Below, piece by piece: positions 35,662 through 44,821 of a stretch of DNA of 64,000 nucleotides; position 1 is the stretch's first letter, and each line of letters opens with the position of its first letter. The notes under the pieces were generated by a model. The model did not search any database and had not been told where the DNA came from. It saw nothing but the letters and a program-made list of their open reading frames with translations. The stretch comes from Virgibacillus subterraneus (GTDB taxonomy: Bacteria > Bacillota > Bacilli > Bacillales > Amphibacillaceae), in NCBI RefSeq assembly GCF_900110695.1, contig NZ_FOEH01000003.1, forward strand, positions 310,001 to 374,000, written 5' to 3'. Both the position numbers and the translations under genes were made by a program.

Positions 35662-37644
35662 CTATGAGCCGGAAGGTCCCCAGATTACGCTGCTATCCTC
35701 AAAATCATCCGGAGAGGCGAGCGGCAGATTTACGGACGATGGATATTCTGTGTTTCGCAAGATTTGATAATATCCGCCGATGAGATCTTTCCTTTGAGTT
35801 GTTGTTGGTAGCAAATGCGGAGTGTCCGCAGTTGTAACCGTAATTCGTATACGATGACCTGGAGCAATTTGTGCGAATGACGGAAATACTTCGACGTCAT
35901 AACGTTCCACTTCTCCTGGTATCACTTTCTCTTTTGAATCTGCTGTATAAGGATGATTGGGAACAACTAGCTTCCCGTCTTCATCGTACCAGCTTAATTC
36001 TTTATTTAAAGCACGCTGACTTCCAATAAGCGCACCTGTTGTGAGCGGGTAGGATTTCCCGTTTGGTCCAATATCTTCAACTGTTACGACGAATTGTGCA
36101 TCTTCGGTTGTTGTTTTTGCATACAAGGAAGCACTAATAGGCCCAGCCAACACCTTAGCCTCTTCAAATGGTTCGGTCGTATAGGTTAAGCCGCCGACTT
36201 GTGATGTCCAGTCATTTCGATCCATAGTTGGTAAGCCTAACAATTCTCCAATGAAACTTGAAGCCCCCATACTCGATTGTTCCGTCTGAAGCGTAAAAGG
36301 ACTGCTTACCATTCTCCAATCAATATAATCTTTGCCAAAGAGGAACTTAGGTTTCTCAGTAGATAGATAACCGTCATTAAGTGATGGGGCAGTCCACGTT
36401 CGTCCATCCCTAAAATAATAAGTCTTTACATCTGACTGTTTAAACGGATAATGAGTAGTGTTGACCCAACGTTTAGAGCGTAATTCAAACGCATGGAGCG
36501 GTGTTTTAGTTTTATCAATTCCCGTCTGTTTTCCTTTCAGCCATCTATCAAACCACTGAAGTCGAAGCTCTTTCAGCCGTTCATTTAACAGAGCGGTTGT
36601 ATGAAACCATGGCCCCATAACGAGTTGATAGCGTCCAGTCACAGGTTGTGATTCCGACATCGGAGCGTTAACTGGCCTGCCAGCATATGCGTTTTGTAAG
36701 CTCGAGTAATTCAGTGGTGTACCACGCTGGAAAATATCAAACCATCCGCCAACCATAAATGCCGGAATCTTGTTATCTGCAATTCTATTTAAATAATTAT
36801 TCGGTGAACGGCTTTCCCAAAATGTCCCTGCGTATGATATTTCTCCTCCAGTTAAAAGATTTGTTACAAGTGGAGTATAGTAATTTCCCAGTTTTCCAGT
36901 TCGCTGCAGTTGTGTTTCAATCGCGCCTAATGGGTCCTCAGCTAAATCGTCCGGTGGAAGGAGATCAAGTGCTCCACGTAAACCTAACCAAGGCAGGCTG
37001 AACTCCACATTCGGAATACCTCCCTGTGTGACGGTGTCTTTGTAAAGATCGTTAGCAGCAATGACTGGAAAAATAGCTTTTAAAGGAGAATCTTTCCCAA
37101 CAAGTGCAGCCGTATAAAACTGGTTAATTCCTAAATATGAGGCCCCAGCCAACCCAACTTTACCATTTGAACCGGATAGATTATGGGCACTCCAATTTAC
37201 AAGTTCTGCACCGTCTTTCCTTTCACGTTCCCCAAAAAATTCCCAAGATCCTTCCGATGAACCTGTACCGCGCACATCCACGGTGACGTTAATATATCCT
37301 CGTTTAACTAAGTACGGGAAGTGTCCTGTTGCTCCAGCAAGGTCCGTTGAAAGATGCGAAGTTGTTTTCTTATATGGTGTTTGTGCCAATATCACAGGGA
37401 ATTCTTCATCAGCGTGCTCTCCAGTCTCAGGGTTAGCTGGTCTGTATACATCCGCTAACAAAGTCACTCCATCCGACATAGTAATGGGTACATTATGTTC
37501 CACTGCAATTTCATAGGAAGCGGATTGAGGCTGCCATTTCCCTCCAGGATAAGAGGATGCCTGAACACTCTCCTTATTAAAAAGAGAGTATCCACTGAAG
37601 ATGAGACTGAATACAAGTAAACAAAATATCAATTTTTTTATCAA
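35662..37644 (-). CDS. Secreted CocE/NonD (X-Pro dipeptidyl-peptidase S15) hydrolase
   Basis: 660 residues with an N-terminal signal peptide (KKLIFCLLVFSLIFSGYSLF, then a likely cleavage near VQASS). The catalytic domain has TMSDGVTLLADVYRP, the nucleophile elbow GLAGASYLGI and GPWFHTT with the His. The jelly-roll C-terminal domain ends RIRITVTTADTPHLLP. It is exported, unlike the other two family members of the window, so it would act on substrates outside the cell. Monocistronic, with AGAGGTG as RBS. The third CocE/NonD gene within 14 kb. Confidence 0.88.
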   Translation of the reverse strand: MIKKLIFCLLVFSLIFSGYSLFNKESVQASSYPGGKWQPQSASYEIAVEHNVPITMSDGVTLLADVYRPANPETGEHADEEFPVILAQTPYKKTTSHLSTDLAGATGHFPYLVKRGYINVTVDVRGTGSSEGSWEFFGERERKDGAELVNWSAHNLSGSNGKVGLAGASYLGINQFYTAALVGKDSPLKAIFPVIAANDLYKDTVTQGGIPNVEFSLPWLGLRGALDLLPPDDLAEDPLGAIETQLQRTGKLGNYYTPLVTNLLTGGEISYAGTFWESRSPNNYLNRIADNKIPAFMVGGWFDIFQRGTPLNYSSLQNAYAGRPVNAPMSESQPVTGRYQLVMGPWFHTTALLNERLKELRLQWFDRWLKGKQTGIDKTKTPLHAFELRSKRWVNTTHYPFKQSDVKTYYFRDGRTWTAPSLNDGYLSTEKPKFLFGKDYIDWRMVSSPFTLQTEQSSMGASSFIGELLGLPTMDRNDWTSQVGGLTYTTEPFEEAKVLAGPISASLYAKTTTEDAQFVVTVEDIGPNGKSYPLTTGALIGSQRALNKELSWYDEDGKLVVPNHPYTADSKEKVIPGEVERYDVEVFPSFAQIAPGHRIRITVTTADTPHLLPTTTQRKDLIGGYYQILRNTEYPSSVNLPLASPDDFEDSSVIWGPSGS

Positions 37645-37735
37645 AAAAACACCTCTGTAATTTTCTATAAATTATGAGGTGTATTGAATTACTATTCAAT
37701 CCCTTAAAATGTAGGGTTATCACAGAAGTCAGTCT

Positions 37736-37763
37736 GGGACAAGGAACCTGTCCCTCATGTCCC
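37736..37763. repeat. Dispersed repeat A copy overlapping a gene end
   Basis: GGGACAAGGAACCTGTCCC followed by TCATGTCCC, identical over 28 bases to the 14937 copy. Its last bases contain the stop and final codons of the minus-strand symporter gene at 37755. Confidence 0.85.
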
Positions 37764-39068
37764 GCGTTTCTCTAATTCTGTTCGGATATTCATATGGTCG
37801 TCTTTGGTGTATGGATAGAGGAATGTTGCGATTAGTGCCATGATGACGAAGATGCCTGGTGCGATGCTCATTGTCCATTGGATGGTTGTCATGGCTGTTT
37901 CGCTTTGAACTTCGTTTGCTGTATAGCCGGACAATTCAAGAATAACGCCGATCAAAAATATGGCTATGGAGTTAGTAATCTTCATGAAGAAAGTCATCAC
38001 TCCAGCATAGACACCTTCACGCCGTGCTCCTGTCTGGTACTCATCCATATCAACCACTTCCGGCAGCATCGCCCATGGAAGCACGTGCGCAACGCCATAT
38101 CCTATACCAACAACTGCCCCGATAATATAAACGACGAAATCAGCTGAAGCCTGTGATACCAACAGCCACCCGGCCTGTCCCGCAATCCAGATAAACAATC
38201 CAATTATTAGTGCACTTTTCTTACCTATTATTTTGGTAAGCTTTGCCCAAACAGGCAGGGACAAAATACTGATACCAATTACAATGACAAATAGAATCTC
38301 CATATCAAATTCACGATTCAGCCAGTATTTCATGTAGTAAATGACGAAACCTTCAATAATATTCGCAGCTGCATAACACCCAACGTATATCCATAATAAA
38401 TATTTCAATGCTCGATTCTGCCGTAAATGATTAAATTCTATTTTAAATTTAAACGTTTCTGGTTTGGGGGCATCCGCGTTTTCTCTTGTAAAGCCAAACA
38501 TAATAAGTGCTAACGTCAAAAGGAAAATCCCAACACACATTGCCATGATCGACCATCCGTATTGATCGGCAATCATTTTTGGGATCGTCGCTGCAATCAG
38601 CCCAAAAAACAATTGGAAAAAAATCCGGTAATTATTGATGCTCGTCCGTTCATCATAGTCTGTGCTATATTCGGTGATAAGTGAGATGTATGGTACATGG
38701 AACAATGTAAGTGATGTCATAAATAATATATAAAAGAGGGCGTAATTCAGAAAAGTTATCAATTGATCATCAAAACCAACCTGACTCCATAGAAGCGAGA
38801 AGAAAATCGCAAGTGGAACTGCAGCTACCAGGAAGAAAGGACGTCTTCGGCCCCAGCGTGTTTTGGTCCGGTCAGTAATGACCCCAATGAATGGGTCAGA
38901 AATAGCATCCCAGCCACGGCCAATCATGAAGATTGCACCTGCTAATGCCGGTGAAAGACCAACAACATCTGTCATGAAATATAAAAAGTAAAGCCCAAGA
39001 ATGGTAATCCCAACAACGGAAACACTTTCTCCGGAACCAAACAGCATCTTACGGCCAAATACTTTCAT
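37755..39068 (-). CDS. GPH-family (MelB-like) cation:glycoside symporter
   Basis: 437 residues, about 12 membrane segments. GRGWDAISDPFIGVITDRTK then TRWGRRRPFFL is the GPH/MelB signature including the cation-site Asp. YDERTSINNYR and LPEVVDMDEYQTGARREGVY are further family motifs. It imports a sugar, glycoside or sugar acid with Na+ or H+. It could serve the catabolic cluster at the window start, but is 26 kb away. The last codons are supplied by a repeat A copy, so the C terminus may have been altered when the repeat arrived. Confidence 0.88.
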   Translation of the reverse strand: MKVFGRKMLFGSGESVSVVGITILGLYFLYFMTDVVGLSPALAGAIFMIGRGWDAISDPFIGVITDRTKTRWGRRRPFFLVAAVPLAIFFSLLWSQVGFDDQLITFLNYALFYILFMTSLTLFHVPYISLITEYSTDYDERTSINNYRIFFQLFFGLIAATIPKMIADQYGWSIMAMCVGIFLLTLALIMFGFTRENADAPKPETFKFKIEFNHLRQNRALKYLLWIYVGCYAAANIIEGFVIYYMKYWLNREFDMEILFVIVIGISILSLPVWAKLTKIIGKKSALIIGLFIWIAGQAGWLLVSQASADFVVYIIGAVVGIGYGVAHVLPWAMLPEVVDMDEYQTGARREGVYAGVMTFFMKITNSIAIFLIGVILELSGYTANEVQSETAMTTIQWTMSIAPGIFVIMALIATFLYPYTKDDHMNIRTELEKRGT

Positions 39069-39259
39069 CCTAATTCTCCCTTATATTTTTTTACCATATC
39101 TTAAGTACCTCATGAAAATGGTTAATGCAATTCGCTAGAAAAAGGTAGCTTGATTCAATATATGTTTAAGCGTTGTATTTATAATTAAGAATTCTAGATT
39201 CATTCTGCGATAACCTCTATTCACTATCATTCAATTACGAAAAAATATTTATCTATTCC

Positions 39260-39348
39260 ATGCCACTTTTTCCCCGCTACATACGATAATAATAGTGACC
39301 ACCTCTTTCTATATATACAATCGAAGGCCAGGCTGAAAAGGTGGCAAT
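39260..39348. repeat. Dispersed repeat D copy
   Basis: CCACTTTTTCCCCGCTACAT through AATCGAAGGCCAGGCTGAAA aligns, with gaps, to 47589-47680 (CACTTTTTCCGCACAACAAA ... AATCGAACGACCGGTCTTAA). Function unknown. The rest of the 39069-39425 gap shows no gene. Confidence 0.45.
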
Positions 39349-39425
39349 AGTACGTAAAAAAGGGAACTTCTCATCAAAAAGAAGTTCGCTCATTACAAAC
39401 AATATTGGACTAACATCATTTTGTA

Positions 39426-40607
39426 TTACCGAACGATTCGCCTAACACCAGCAATATATAGCACCCCCAGCATCACGAACAGTCCCAGAAAGCCATTACG
39501 AAATCCAATGGTATCGATCATCAGTCCGAACAATGGAAACAGGAGCATAATGATGAAGCTCTCGACTACGCTAATCATCGAAAAGAAGGTAGCACGGACA
39601 CTGGATTCCAATCCCCCCTGGATGAAGTTCGAAAATATTGGTTCGTATAGTGTCACAAGCTGCGAAAGAATCAGGAATGACAATACGATTGCCCAGTCCG
39701 GCGACAAGGTGAATAACAGGAAAAACACAAGATATAATAGATACCCATAGTTTGTAATACTGACAAAGCTCCATTTTGACTCAAGTCTGTATGCTAACTT
39801 GGCCATTAAAACACCAAGCAGCCCTTCAACTGTGAAAATAATTCCGATTGTCATCGAGCCGTAACCCAAGCGTGTGAAGTATTCCTGACCATAAAAAGTC
39901 AGGATGACGATCGATGTTCCAATCATGATAAAAAAGATGATCGGAATATGGGCAGGCTGATTGGTTCGCCAAATCCTGATGCCTGACTTTAGCTGATTTA
40001 TCCATTGCTGCTTTATACCGGTATGGGAGCTGGAATTCTTCTCCCGTTCTGGTTCGTGTAACATGGCAATTGGAATCAGGGCCAGCAAATGGGTGATAAT
40101 AATACCTCCATAAACAAGCTCCCAGTTGATTTCAGCCATCCAGCCACCAGCCAGTTTGGCAAAGCTAAGCGATAGCAATGCAAGTGCCGTCATGTTACCA
40201 AATACTCGTGTATACTGTTTTTCCTTACCTTTTTCTTTCAGTGTGTCATAAATAAGTGCTTCTTCTGCACCTGACTGGAATGTGATACTTGTTCCAAGTG
40301 TCATGAGCGCCAGGCCGAATAAGGAAAGTGAATCACCGACAAGCATGAAAGTTCCATACCCAACACTTAAGATGTTACCGATAAACAGACTCACTTTCCG
40401 GCCGTAAACGTCGGCGATTATCCCGGTTGGAATTTCAAGCAGGACGACACTTAAGTGCATCAGTGCCTCGACTATTCCAATCTCACTCATGCTTAGTCCT
40501 TTGTCATTCAAATAAATAACCCATAGAGCCCTGTCAAAAAATAACTGGGCGACAAATATATAAATATAAATAAACCGAATGTTTTTTGTTAAACTTGTTG
40601 TTTTCAA
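39426..40607 (-). CDS. MFS transporter (probable drug/metabolite efflux)
   Basis: About 393 residues with twelve membrane segments. The motif-A region is IPTGIIADVYGRKVSLFIGN, typical of DHA-type MFS efflux proteins. The frame is open to 40649, but the start is TTG 40607, set by CGGAGGATC 8 bases upstream; the longer frame would read through a terminator hairpin. This hairpin (40633-40666) and a 43-codon ORF lie in the leader, suggesting attenuation control. The substrate is unknown. Confidence 0.82.
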   Translation of the reverse strand: MKTTSLTKNIRFIYIYIFVAQLFFDRALWVIYLNDKGLSMSEIGIVEALMHLSVVLLEIPTGIIADVYGRKVSLFIGNILSVGYGTFMLVGDSLSLFGLALMTLGTSITFQSGAEEALIYDTLKEKGKEKQYTRVFGNMTALALLSLSFAKLAGGWMAEINWELVYGGIIITHLLALIPIAMLHEPEREKNSSSHTGIKQQWINQLKSGIRIWRTNQPAHIPIIFFIMIGTSIVILTFYGQEYFTRLGYGSMTIGIIFTVEGLLGVLMAKLAYRLESKWSFVSITNYGYLLYLVFFLLFTLSPDWAIVLSFLILSQLVTLYEPIFSNFIQGGLESSVRATFFSMISVVESFIIMLLFPLFGLMIDTIGFRNGFLGLFVMLGVLYIAGVRRIVR

Positions 40608-40632
40608 TGTTAGATCCTCCGTGAACTGACGC

Positions 40633-40666
40633 AAAAAAACCACAGGCAAAATAACTTACCTGTGGT
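40633..40666 (-). terminator. Intrinsic terminator in the MFS leader (candidate attenuator)
   Basis: On the minus strand ACCACAGG pairs with CCTGTGGT around a 12-base loop and is followed by seven T. It ends only about 13 bases before the RBS of the MFS gene, leaving no room for another promoter. TTGCCCTG at about 40710-40717 (minus strand) can pair with CAGGTAAG/CAGGCAA-type bases of the first arm and could be the antiterminator. Confidence 0.75.
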
Positions 40667-40729
40667 GCGAGCGAAGGATGAACCTTTCTCGATTACATAC
40701 CGATAATATCAGGGCAAGAAATTTTTACG

Positions 40730-40861
40730 TCAGATAAGTTTTTTGAAATGAAAGCTAAAATTAGACATACGTATCCAATTTAGCTGAACAATTCCAAAAA
40801 CAGTTGCCATGAACGCAATAAATCGTTTCACTTCATGCACAACTTTAACTAACGTAAACAT
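40730..40861 (-). CDS. 43-residue leader peptide or small membrane-associated protein
   Basis: AAAGGAGGCAGATGA gives a near-perfect RBS ahead of ATG 40861. The 43-residue product begins FTLVKVVHEVKRFIAFMATV and ends FSFHFKKLI: basic, with one hydrophobic stretch. Its stop is about 65 bases before the terminator that precedes the MFS gene. It is either a leader peptide whose translation decides whether that terminator forms, as known for some antibiotic-responsive transporter genes, or a small protein in its own right. Confidence 0.6.
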   Translation of the reverse strand: MFTLVKVVHEVKRFIAFMATVFGIVQLNWIRMSNFSFHFKKLI

Positions 40862-40959
40862 TTCATCTGCCTCCTTTTCTAATAAGTTAATTACATAATA
40901 AATCAACTTGGATGAAAAAACAATCCCTGTTGTAGCTATTTTATTATAGCCCAATCAAT

Positions 40960-40986
40960 GGGACAAGGAACCTGTCCCCACGTCCC
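40960..40986. repeat. Dispersed repeat A copy
   Basis: GGGACAAGGAACCTGTCCCC then ACGTCCC. Lies between the divergent leader ORF and zorA-like gene. Confidence 0.8.
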
Positions 40987-41057
40987 GCAAAAACAAACAT
41001 GATTTGTCCTTCTCCTGAATAGCAATATAGAAAGAGGGTCTATCAGGAGGAGTAACT

Positions 41058-42881
41058 ATGCTGCAATTAATGTTGGAAATATTTACGAGCGAACGTATAG
41101 CGGAAGACATTTTATCAAATCCAATTACCGAGCTTATTTTCGTGATTCTGTTCATTAGCTTTTTCCTTACCGTTTTGGTTCATCTTGGTCTATTTACGAA
41201 GCTTAAAAAAATAAGAAATTATATAGAAACAACAGATCAAATGGATATTGAACCACTTAACACATTTAAGGCACAGTTTGACAGAATTCGTGACAAGGAA
41301 TCGGTGAAACCGGAGACTTTTGTACAGGAGAGATTTTCCGGTTGGCGTGTGTTTAATGTGCCTGTTGTCAATCTCATCAAAATGGTTCAGATGACCGTTT
41401 CCATTTTTATATTGATTGGGGTATTGGGGACGTTTATCGGTCTGACAATTTCACTTGGCAGTATTAATGCGACGGGCGCTCAATTGGTTGAGAATATAGC
41501 TGCAGTTTTATCAGGAATTGATGTGGCATTCTACACGAGTATAGCGGGGATGGGGCTTTCTCTAATCATGACCGTACTTATTAAAATCTTTAACACCGAA
41601 TATATGCTTACGGATATTATGTTAAAAGTAGAATCCAATCTAGATGGGGATGAACAGGAAGGGATGAGCCGGCTGATTGAAGTGTCAGAAACCATAAATC
41701 ATTCCATTCAGCATTTGCAGGAAACGAATCAGGAATCACTGACAGGGATTGAGAACGCATTTTCAGGCTTTCAGGAATATACAAGCGGGCTGCAGCAATC
41801 TGCAAAAGATCTGGCCAAGTTTAATGAAGGGCTTTCCAGCAATCTGCAGGAATTTCAGGAACTGTTCCACCATATGAAAGAGGTGACAGATGGGTTTGGC
41901 GAATCAACCAAGAATTTAAATGACAACTTTGATTCACTGTTTTCCTATTTTAAACGAATGGATGGAAAAAATGAGCGTATGGCTAAAGCGTTTGAGAATA
42001 CCTATGAAAAAGTGAAGGAAGTTTCGACAGCTCAAATGGATACTCTGAATCAATTCGAGGAATCTGTTGTCGAATTAAAATCGTTTACGTCTTCGGTCAT
42101 GGAAGGGCAGGAATCCATACAAGCTGCATTTGAAAAAATTACGCAGAAAAATAATGACCTGGCAGATAAAATGGATGCGCATAATAAAGAATTTAAACAG
42201 GTTTTCGGAAGCGATCTCAGCTCCAAACTGGCCGGAATCATCTCCTACATTGGTGAGCTATCAAAGCAATTTGATAAGATGGGTGATTCGATTGTCCAGT
42301 TGCCGCAAGCCCTTGATGTGATCAATCAAACACAGGCTGAATATAAGTATCTGTTAACAGATCGTTTTGACGAGCTGAAAGAATTTAACCGAACGTTTAA
42401 TAGTCATTTGAAAGCACATTCTGAGGAATCAAAGGCATTTGAAAAACAAATAAATGAAGCAACCCATACGTATGAGAAAGTCGGACTGCAGAATAACCAG
42501 CTGATTAACGACATAAACAAGACGATATCCCAGATGAACAATACGTTCAATCAACGCGAAAATCAGTTGGAAGTAAGTGTTGACGCTTTAAAAAATACAC
42601 TCTCTAACTATGTGGCTAATCTGGAGGGGGTACTCGGAGATAAGCTTGATAAGGTTGCACGAAACATAACTGATTCAATGGAAATGACGAATGAAGGGAT
42701 CAAGAAGGAATTCCAGGAAATACGGCGTCTATCTGAAGAAATCCAACAAAGCAATTCCCGTTATACCCAACAAACACTTCAGGATCTCGGTCGTGAGATA
42801 CAAGGGTTAAATCGGCAGCTGAATTCCTATAGCCAGCAACCAAGAAATAACGGTATAGGGTTGAGACAAAATGACTACTAA
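41058..42881 (+). CDS. zorA: ZorA-like MotA/TolQ/ExbB proton channel protein with long coiled-coil tail
   Basis: 607 residues. One membrane segment near 25-47 (TELIFVILFISFFLTVLVHL), then two more at about 117-140 (VSIFILIGVLGTFIGLTISL) and 155-180 (GIDVAFYTSIAGMGLSLIMT) in the MotA/TolQ arrangement. From about 200 to the end it is a long polar coiled coil with repeated Q/E/N heptads, the intracellular tail of ZorA. The RBS AGGAGGAGTAACT is strong. It overlaps the zorB-like gene by 11 bases. In Zorya defence the ZorAB motor uses the proton gradient and passes a signal to cytoplasmic effectors. No such effector gene is adjacent here. Confidence 0.8.
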   Translation: MLQLMLEIFTSERIAEDILSNPITELIFVILFISFFLTVLVHLGLFTKLKKIRNYIETTDQMDIEPLNTFKAQFDRIRDKESVKPETFVQERFSGWRVFNVPVVNLIKMVQMTVSIFILIGVLGTFIGLTISLGSINATGAQLVENIAAVLSGIDVAFYTSIAGMGLSLIMTVLIKIFNTEYMLTDIMLKVESNLDGDEQEGMSRLIEVSETINHSIQHLQETNQESLTGIENAFSGFQEYTSGLQQSAKDLAKFNEGLSSNLQEFQELFHHMKEVTDGFGESTKNLNDNFDSLFSYFKRMDGKNERMAKAFENTYEKVKEVSTAQMDTLNQFEESVVELKSFTSSVMEGQESIQAAFEKITQKNNDLADKMDAHNKEFKQVFGSDLSSKLAGIISYIGELSKQFDKMGDSIVQLPQALDVINQTQAEYKYLLTDRFDELKEFNRTFNSHLKAHSEESKAFEKQINEATHTYEKVGLQNNQLINDINKTISQMNNTFNQRENQLEVSVDALKNTLSNYVANLEGVLGDKLDKVARNITDSMEMTNEGIKKEFQEIRRLSEEIQQSNSRYTQQTLQDLGREIQGLNRQLNSYSQQPRNNGIGLRQNDY

Positions 42882-43563
42882 ATACCAGCGACTCTTTAAA
42901 AAGGAGCAGGATGACGGACATTTTTGGCCATCGTTTACCGACCTATTGACAATTATCTTATTATGCTTCATCTTAATTTTCATTACCATGATGATCATAA
43001 AATCCCTGCAAATCGAAGAAATGAAAAAGACGATTGATCAAATAATGGGAGTACGAGCCAAACTCGTTAATGAGCTGCAGACGGAATTCAGCGGTTCAAC
43101 TCTGGACATTGAAGTAGATGAGAAGACAGGTGCAATCATCTTTGATACAGAAATTTTATTTGCATATGATAAGTCCGAATTGAAGCCAGAGTCATTTCAG
43201 TTTTTGGATGAATTCGTCCCTAAGTATCTGAATATCTTGCTGCAAAACGGCTATGAAGAATATATTGCAGAAATCATTATCGAAGGTCACACCGATCGTG
43301 ACGGCAGCTATTTATACAATTTAGAACTCGCACAGGAAAGGGCATACAGTGTCGCAGCCTACATTCTCAGCGATGATTTTCAATATAAAAATATTCAAGA
43401 CCATCTGCAGGAAAAATTAACAGTGAACAGTAAATCTTATACCGACTTTCGCACGAATGAATCAGGTGATTACAGTGCGGCTGATTCCAGAAGGGTGGAA
43501 TTTAAATTCAGGCTGAAGGATGAGGAGATTCTTGAGAGGACGCGTGAAATTCTAGCGGAATAG
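42871..43563 (+). CDS. zorB: ZorB-like MotB/OmpA-domain protein
   Basis: 230 residues. The N-terminal FWPSFTDLLTIILLCFILIF holds a single membrane helix with the conserved proton-carrying Asp (FTD). A short linker leads to an OmpA/MotB peptidoglycan-binding domain (IIIEGHTDRDGSYLYNLELA, ...ADSRRVEFKF). This is the ZorB layout: stator subunit anchored to the cell wall. The gene starts inside the end of zorA, so a fixed stoichiometry is likely. Downstream, 250 gene-free bases are followed by an opposing DUF3231 gene, so zorC/D/E/F/G-type partners are absent. Confidence 0.82.
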   Translation: MTTKYQRLFKKEQDDGHFWPSFTDLLTIILLCFILIFITMMIIKSLQIEEMKKTIDQIMGVRAKLVNELQTEFSGSTLDIEVDEKTGAIIFDTEILFAYDKSELKPESFQFLDEFVPKYLNILLQNGYEEYIAEIIIEGHTDRDGSYLYNLELAQERAYSVAAYILSDDFQYKNIQDHLQEKLTVNSKSYTDFRTNESGDYSAADSRRVEFKFRLKDEEILERTREILAE

Positions 43564-43810
43564 GCGGAGGATAAGGGACCCATCTTTCGACAGTTGAGCG
43601 GACACTACCTAAAACTCGAAGGGGTTTGATTTCTTTACCCGCACCAACATAATGAAGGTTGCGAAGAAAGATTTAACTTAACTTAGCTTTTTATAAGTGG
43701 ATATTGGATTGGCCAAAAACTAAAAGACTAGAATTTTTAAAAGGGTTATACAATTGCTGGAGATAAAACAAGCTATCATTTTATAGTCACCAATAGAGGG
43801 GCACTATTAG

Positions 43811-44821
43811 TCACCCTTGCTTTTTCTTTGCTAATTCATCACGGTCAAGTGCTCGTGGTGGCTCTTCCAACCACCCGTATTTAATCATCAATCTAGCCCC
43901 TTCATCCGCAAATTTTAAGTTTTCCGCTACAAGTCTGCTGTACATGACTCCAAGATCTCTTCTAGGGCTCACTGACATACTAGCTCCATAATAACCAACA
44001 CTGATTGCCGTTAAGGCTGTAGTATAGAACAGCATCTTTCTATCAGAAAACGTGTATGTGATTGAATCCGTAACCTCTGTATCCAATGTCGTAGGACTAG
44101 GAATATCACATTCGCTTAAATAAGATCCAAATATCTCACAATGTTTTTGTGCTATTTCTTTCCCTCTTAGAATAAATTCAGTTACATCCTTCTTATTTGC
44201 AACCTGACTATACCCAATCATAGTGGCTGAGCCTAGTGCATTTCTTTGGAAATTGGCATAAAGATTCGTAATTTCAGTACCAGTTAATGGTCTTTTCTCT
44301 CCAAGGTATCCGGCAAGAAAGCTTTTCTTCTCCACAAAATCGAAGTTCTCAGGGGTTGGAAGAAGTGGTGGCTTCATATATAACCCTTTTTTTAACAATA
44401 GATCATTGGTCTTCTTAAGAATATCATCTGATTCACGTAGACATTCACTAAAAAAAGTATAAATATCTTCTCTCACCGCAAGTGGTAATGCTACGCTATA
44501 TGCATTCAGCCCCAATTTACCTAAATTGTTAGTAGAGAATAAAGAATAAGTATCAGTAAATAACCTAGGAGCCGTAACGTCCACATCTTCATCTAACTTA
44601 AACCCGTGTGGAATAGGATAGTTTTCATTATTTAGTATTTTTGATATTGTTTCGATATGTGATTTTGATATATCCAAAGCATACTGAAGTAATGCCTTTA
44701 TTTCCATATCTTCAGCTATATTAACTTCGTATTGTAAATGACAAATGACACCACTATCATTCATATACGTGTTCCACAAATTGGTTATTTCAGCAGAAGT
44801 TAACTTCATTTTTTTCATCAC
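43811..44821 (-). CDS. DUF3231 family protein, two tandem domains
   Basis: 336 residues made of two homologous halves. Half one starts LTSAEITNLWNTYMNDSG and half two, at about 178, LTGTEITNLYANFQRNALG. Each contains a helical bundle with a spaced His (SKSHIETIS / AQKHCEIFG) and ends in a PRLFTDTYSLF / ITYTFSDRKMLF type segment. The fold looks ferritin-like (helical bundle), but metal ligands are not clear. DUF3231 is common in Bacillaceae, sometimes spore-associated. The RBS is AAGGTGATG. Monocistronic. Confidence 0.85.
   Translation of the reverse strand: MMKKMKLTSAEITNLWNTYMNDSGVICHLQYEVNIAEDMEIKALLQYALDISKSHIETISKILNNENYPIPHGFKLDEDVDVTAPRLFTDTYSLFSTNNLGKLGLNAYSVALPLAVREDIYTFFSECLRESDDILKKTNDLLLKKGLYMKPPLLPTPENFDFVEKKSFLAGYLGEKRPLTGTEITNLYANFQRNALGSATMIGYSQVANKKDVTEFILRGKEIAQKHCEIFGSYLSECDIPSPTTLDTEVTDSITYTFSDRKMLFYTTALTAISVGYYGASMSVSPRRDLGVMYSRLVAENLKFADEGARLMIKYGWLEEPPRALDRDELAKKKQG

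Noticed and set aside
40608-40649. 14-codon N-terminal extension of the MFS transporter
   Set aside because: It overlaps a terminator hairpin and its T-run, while TTG 40607 has a strong RBS (CGGAGGATC).
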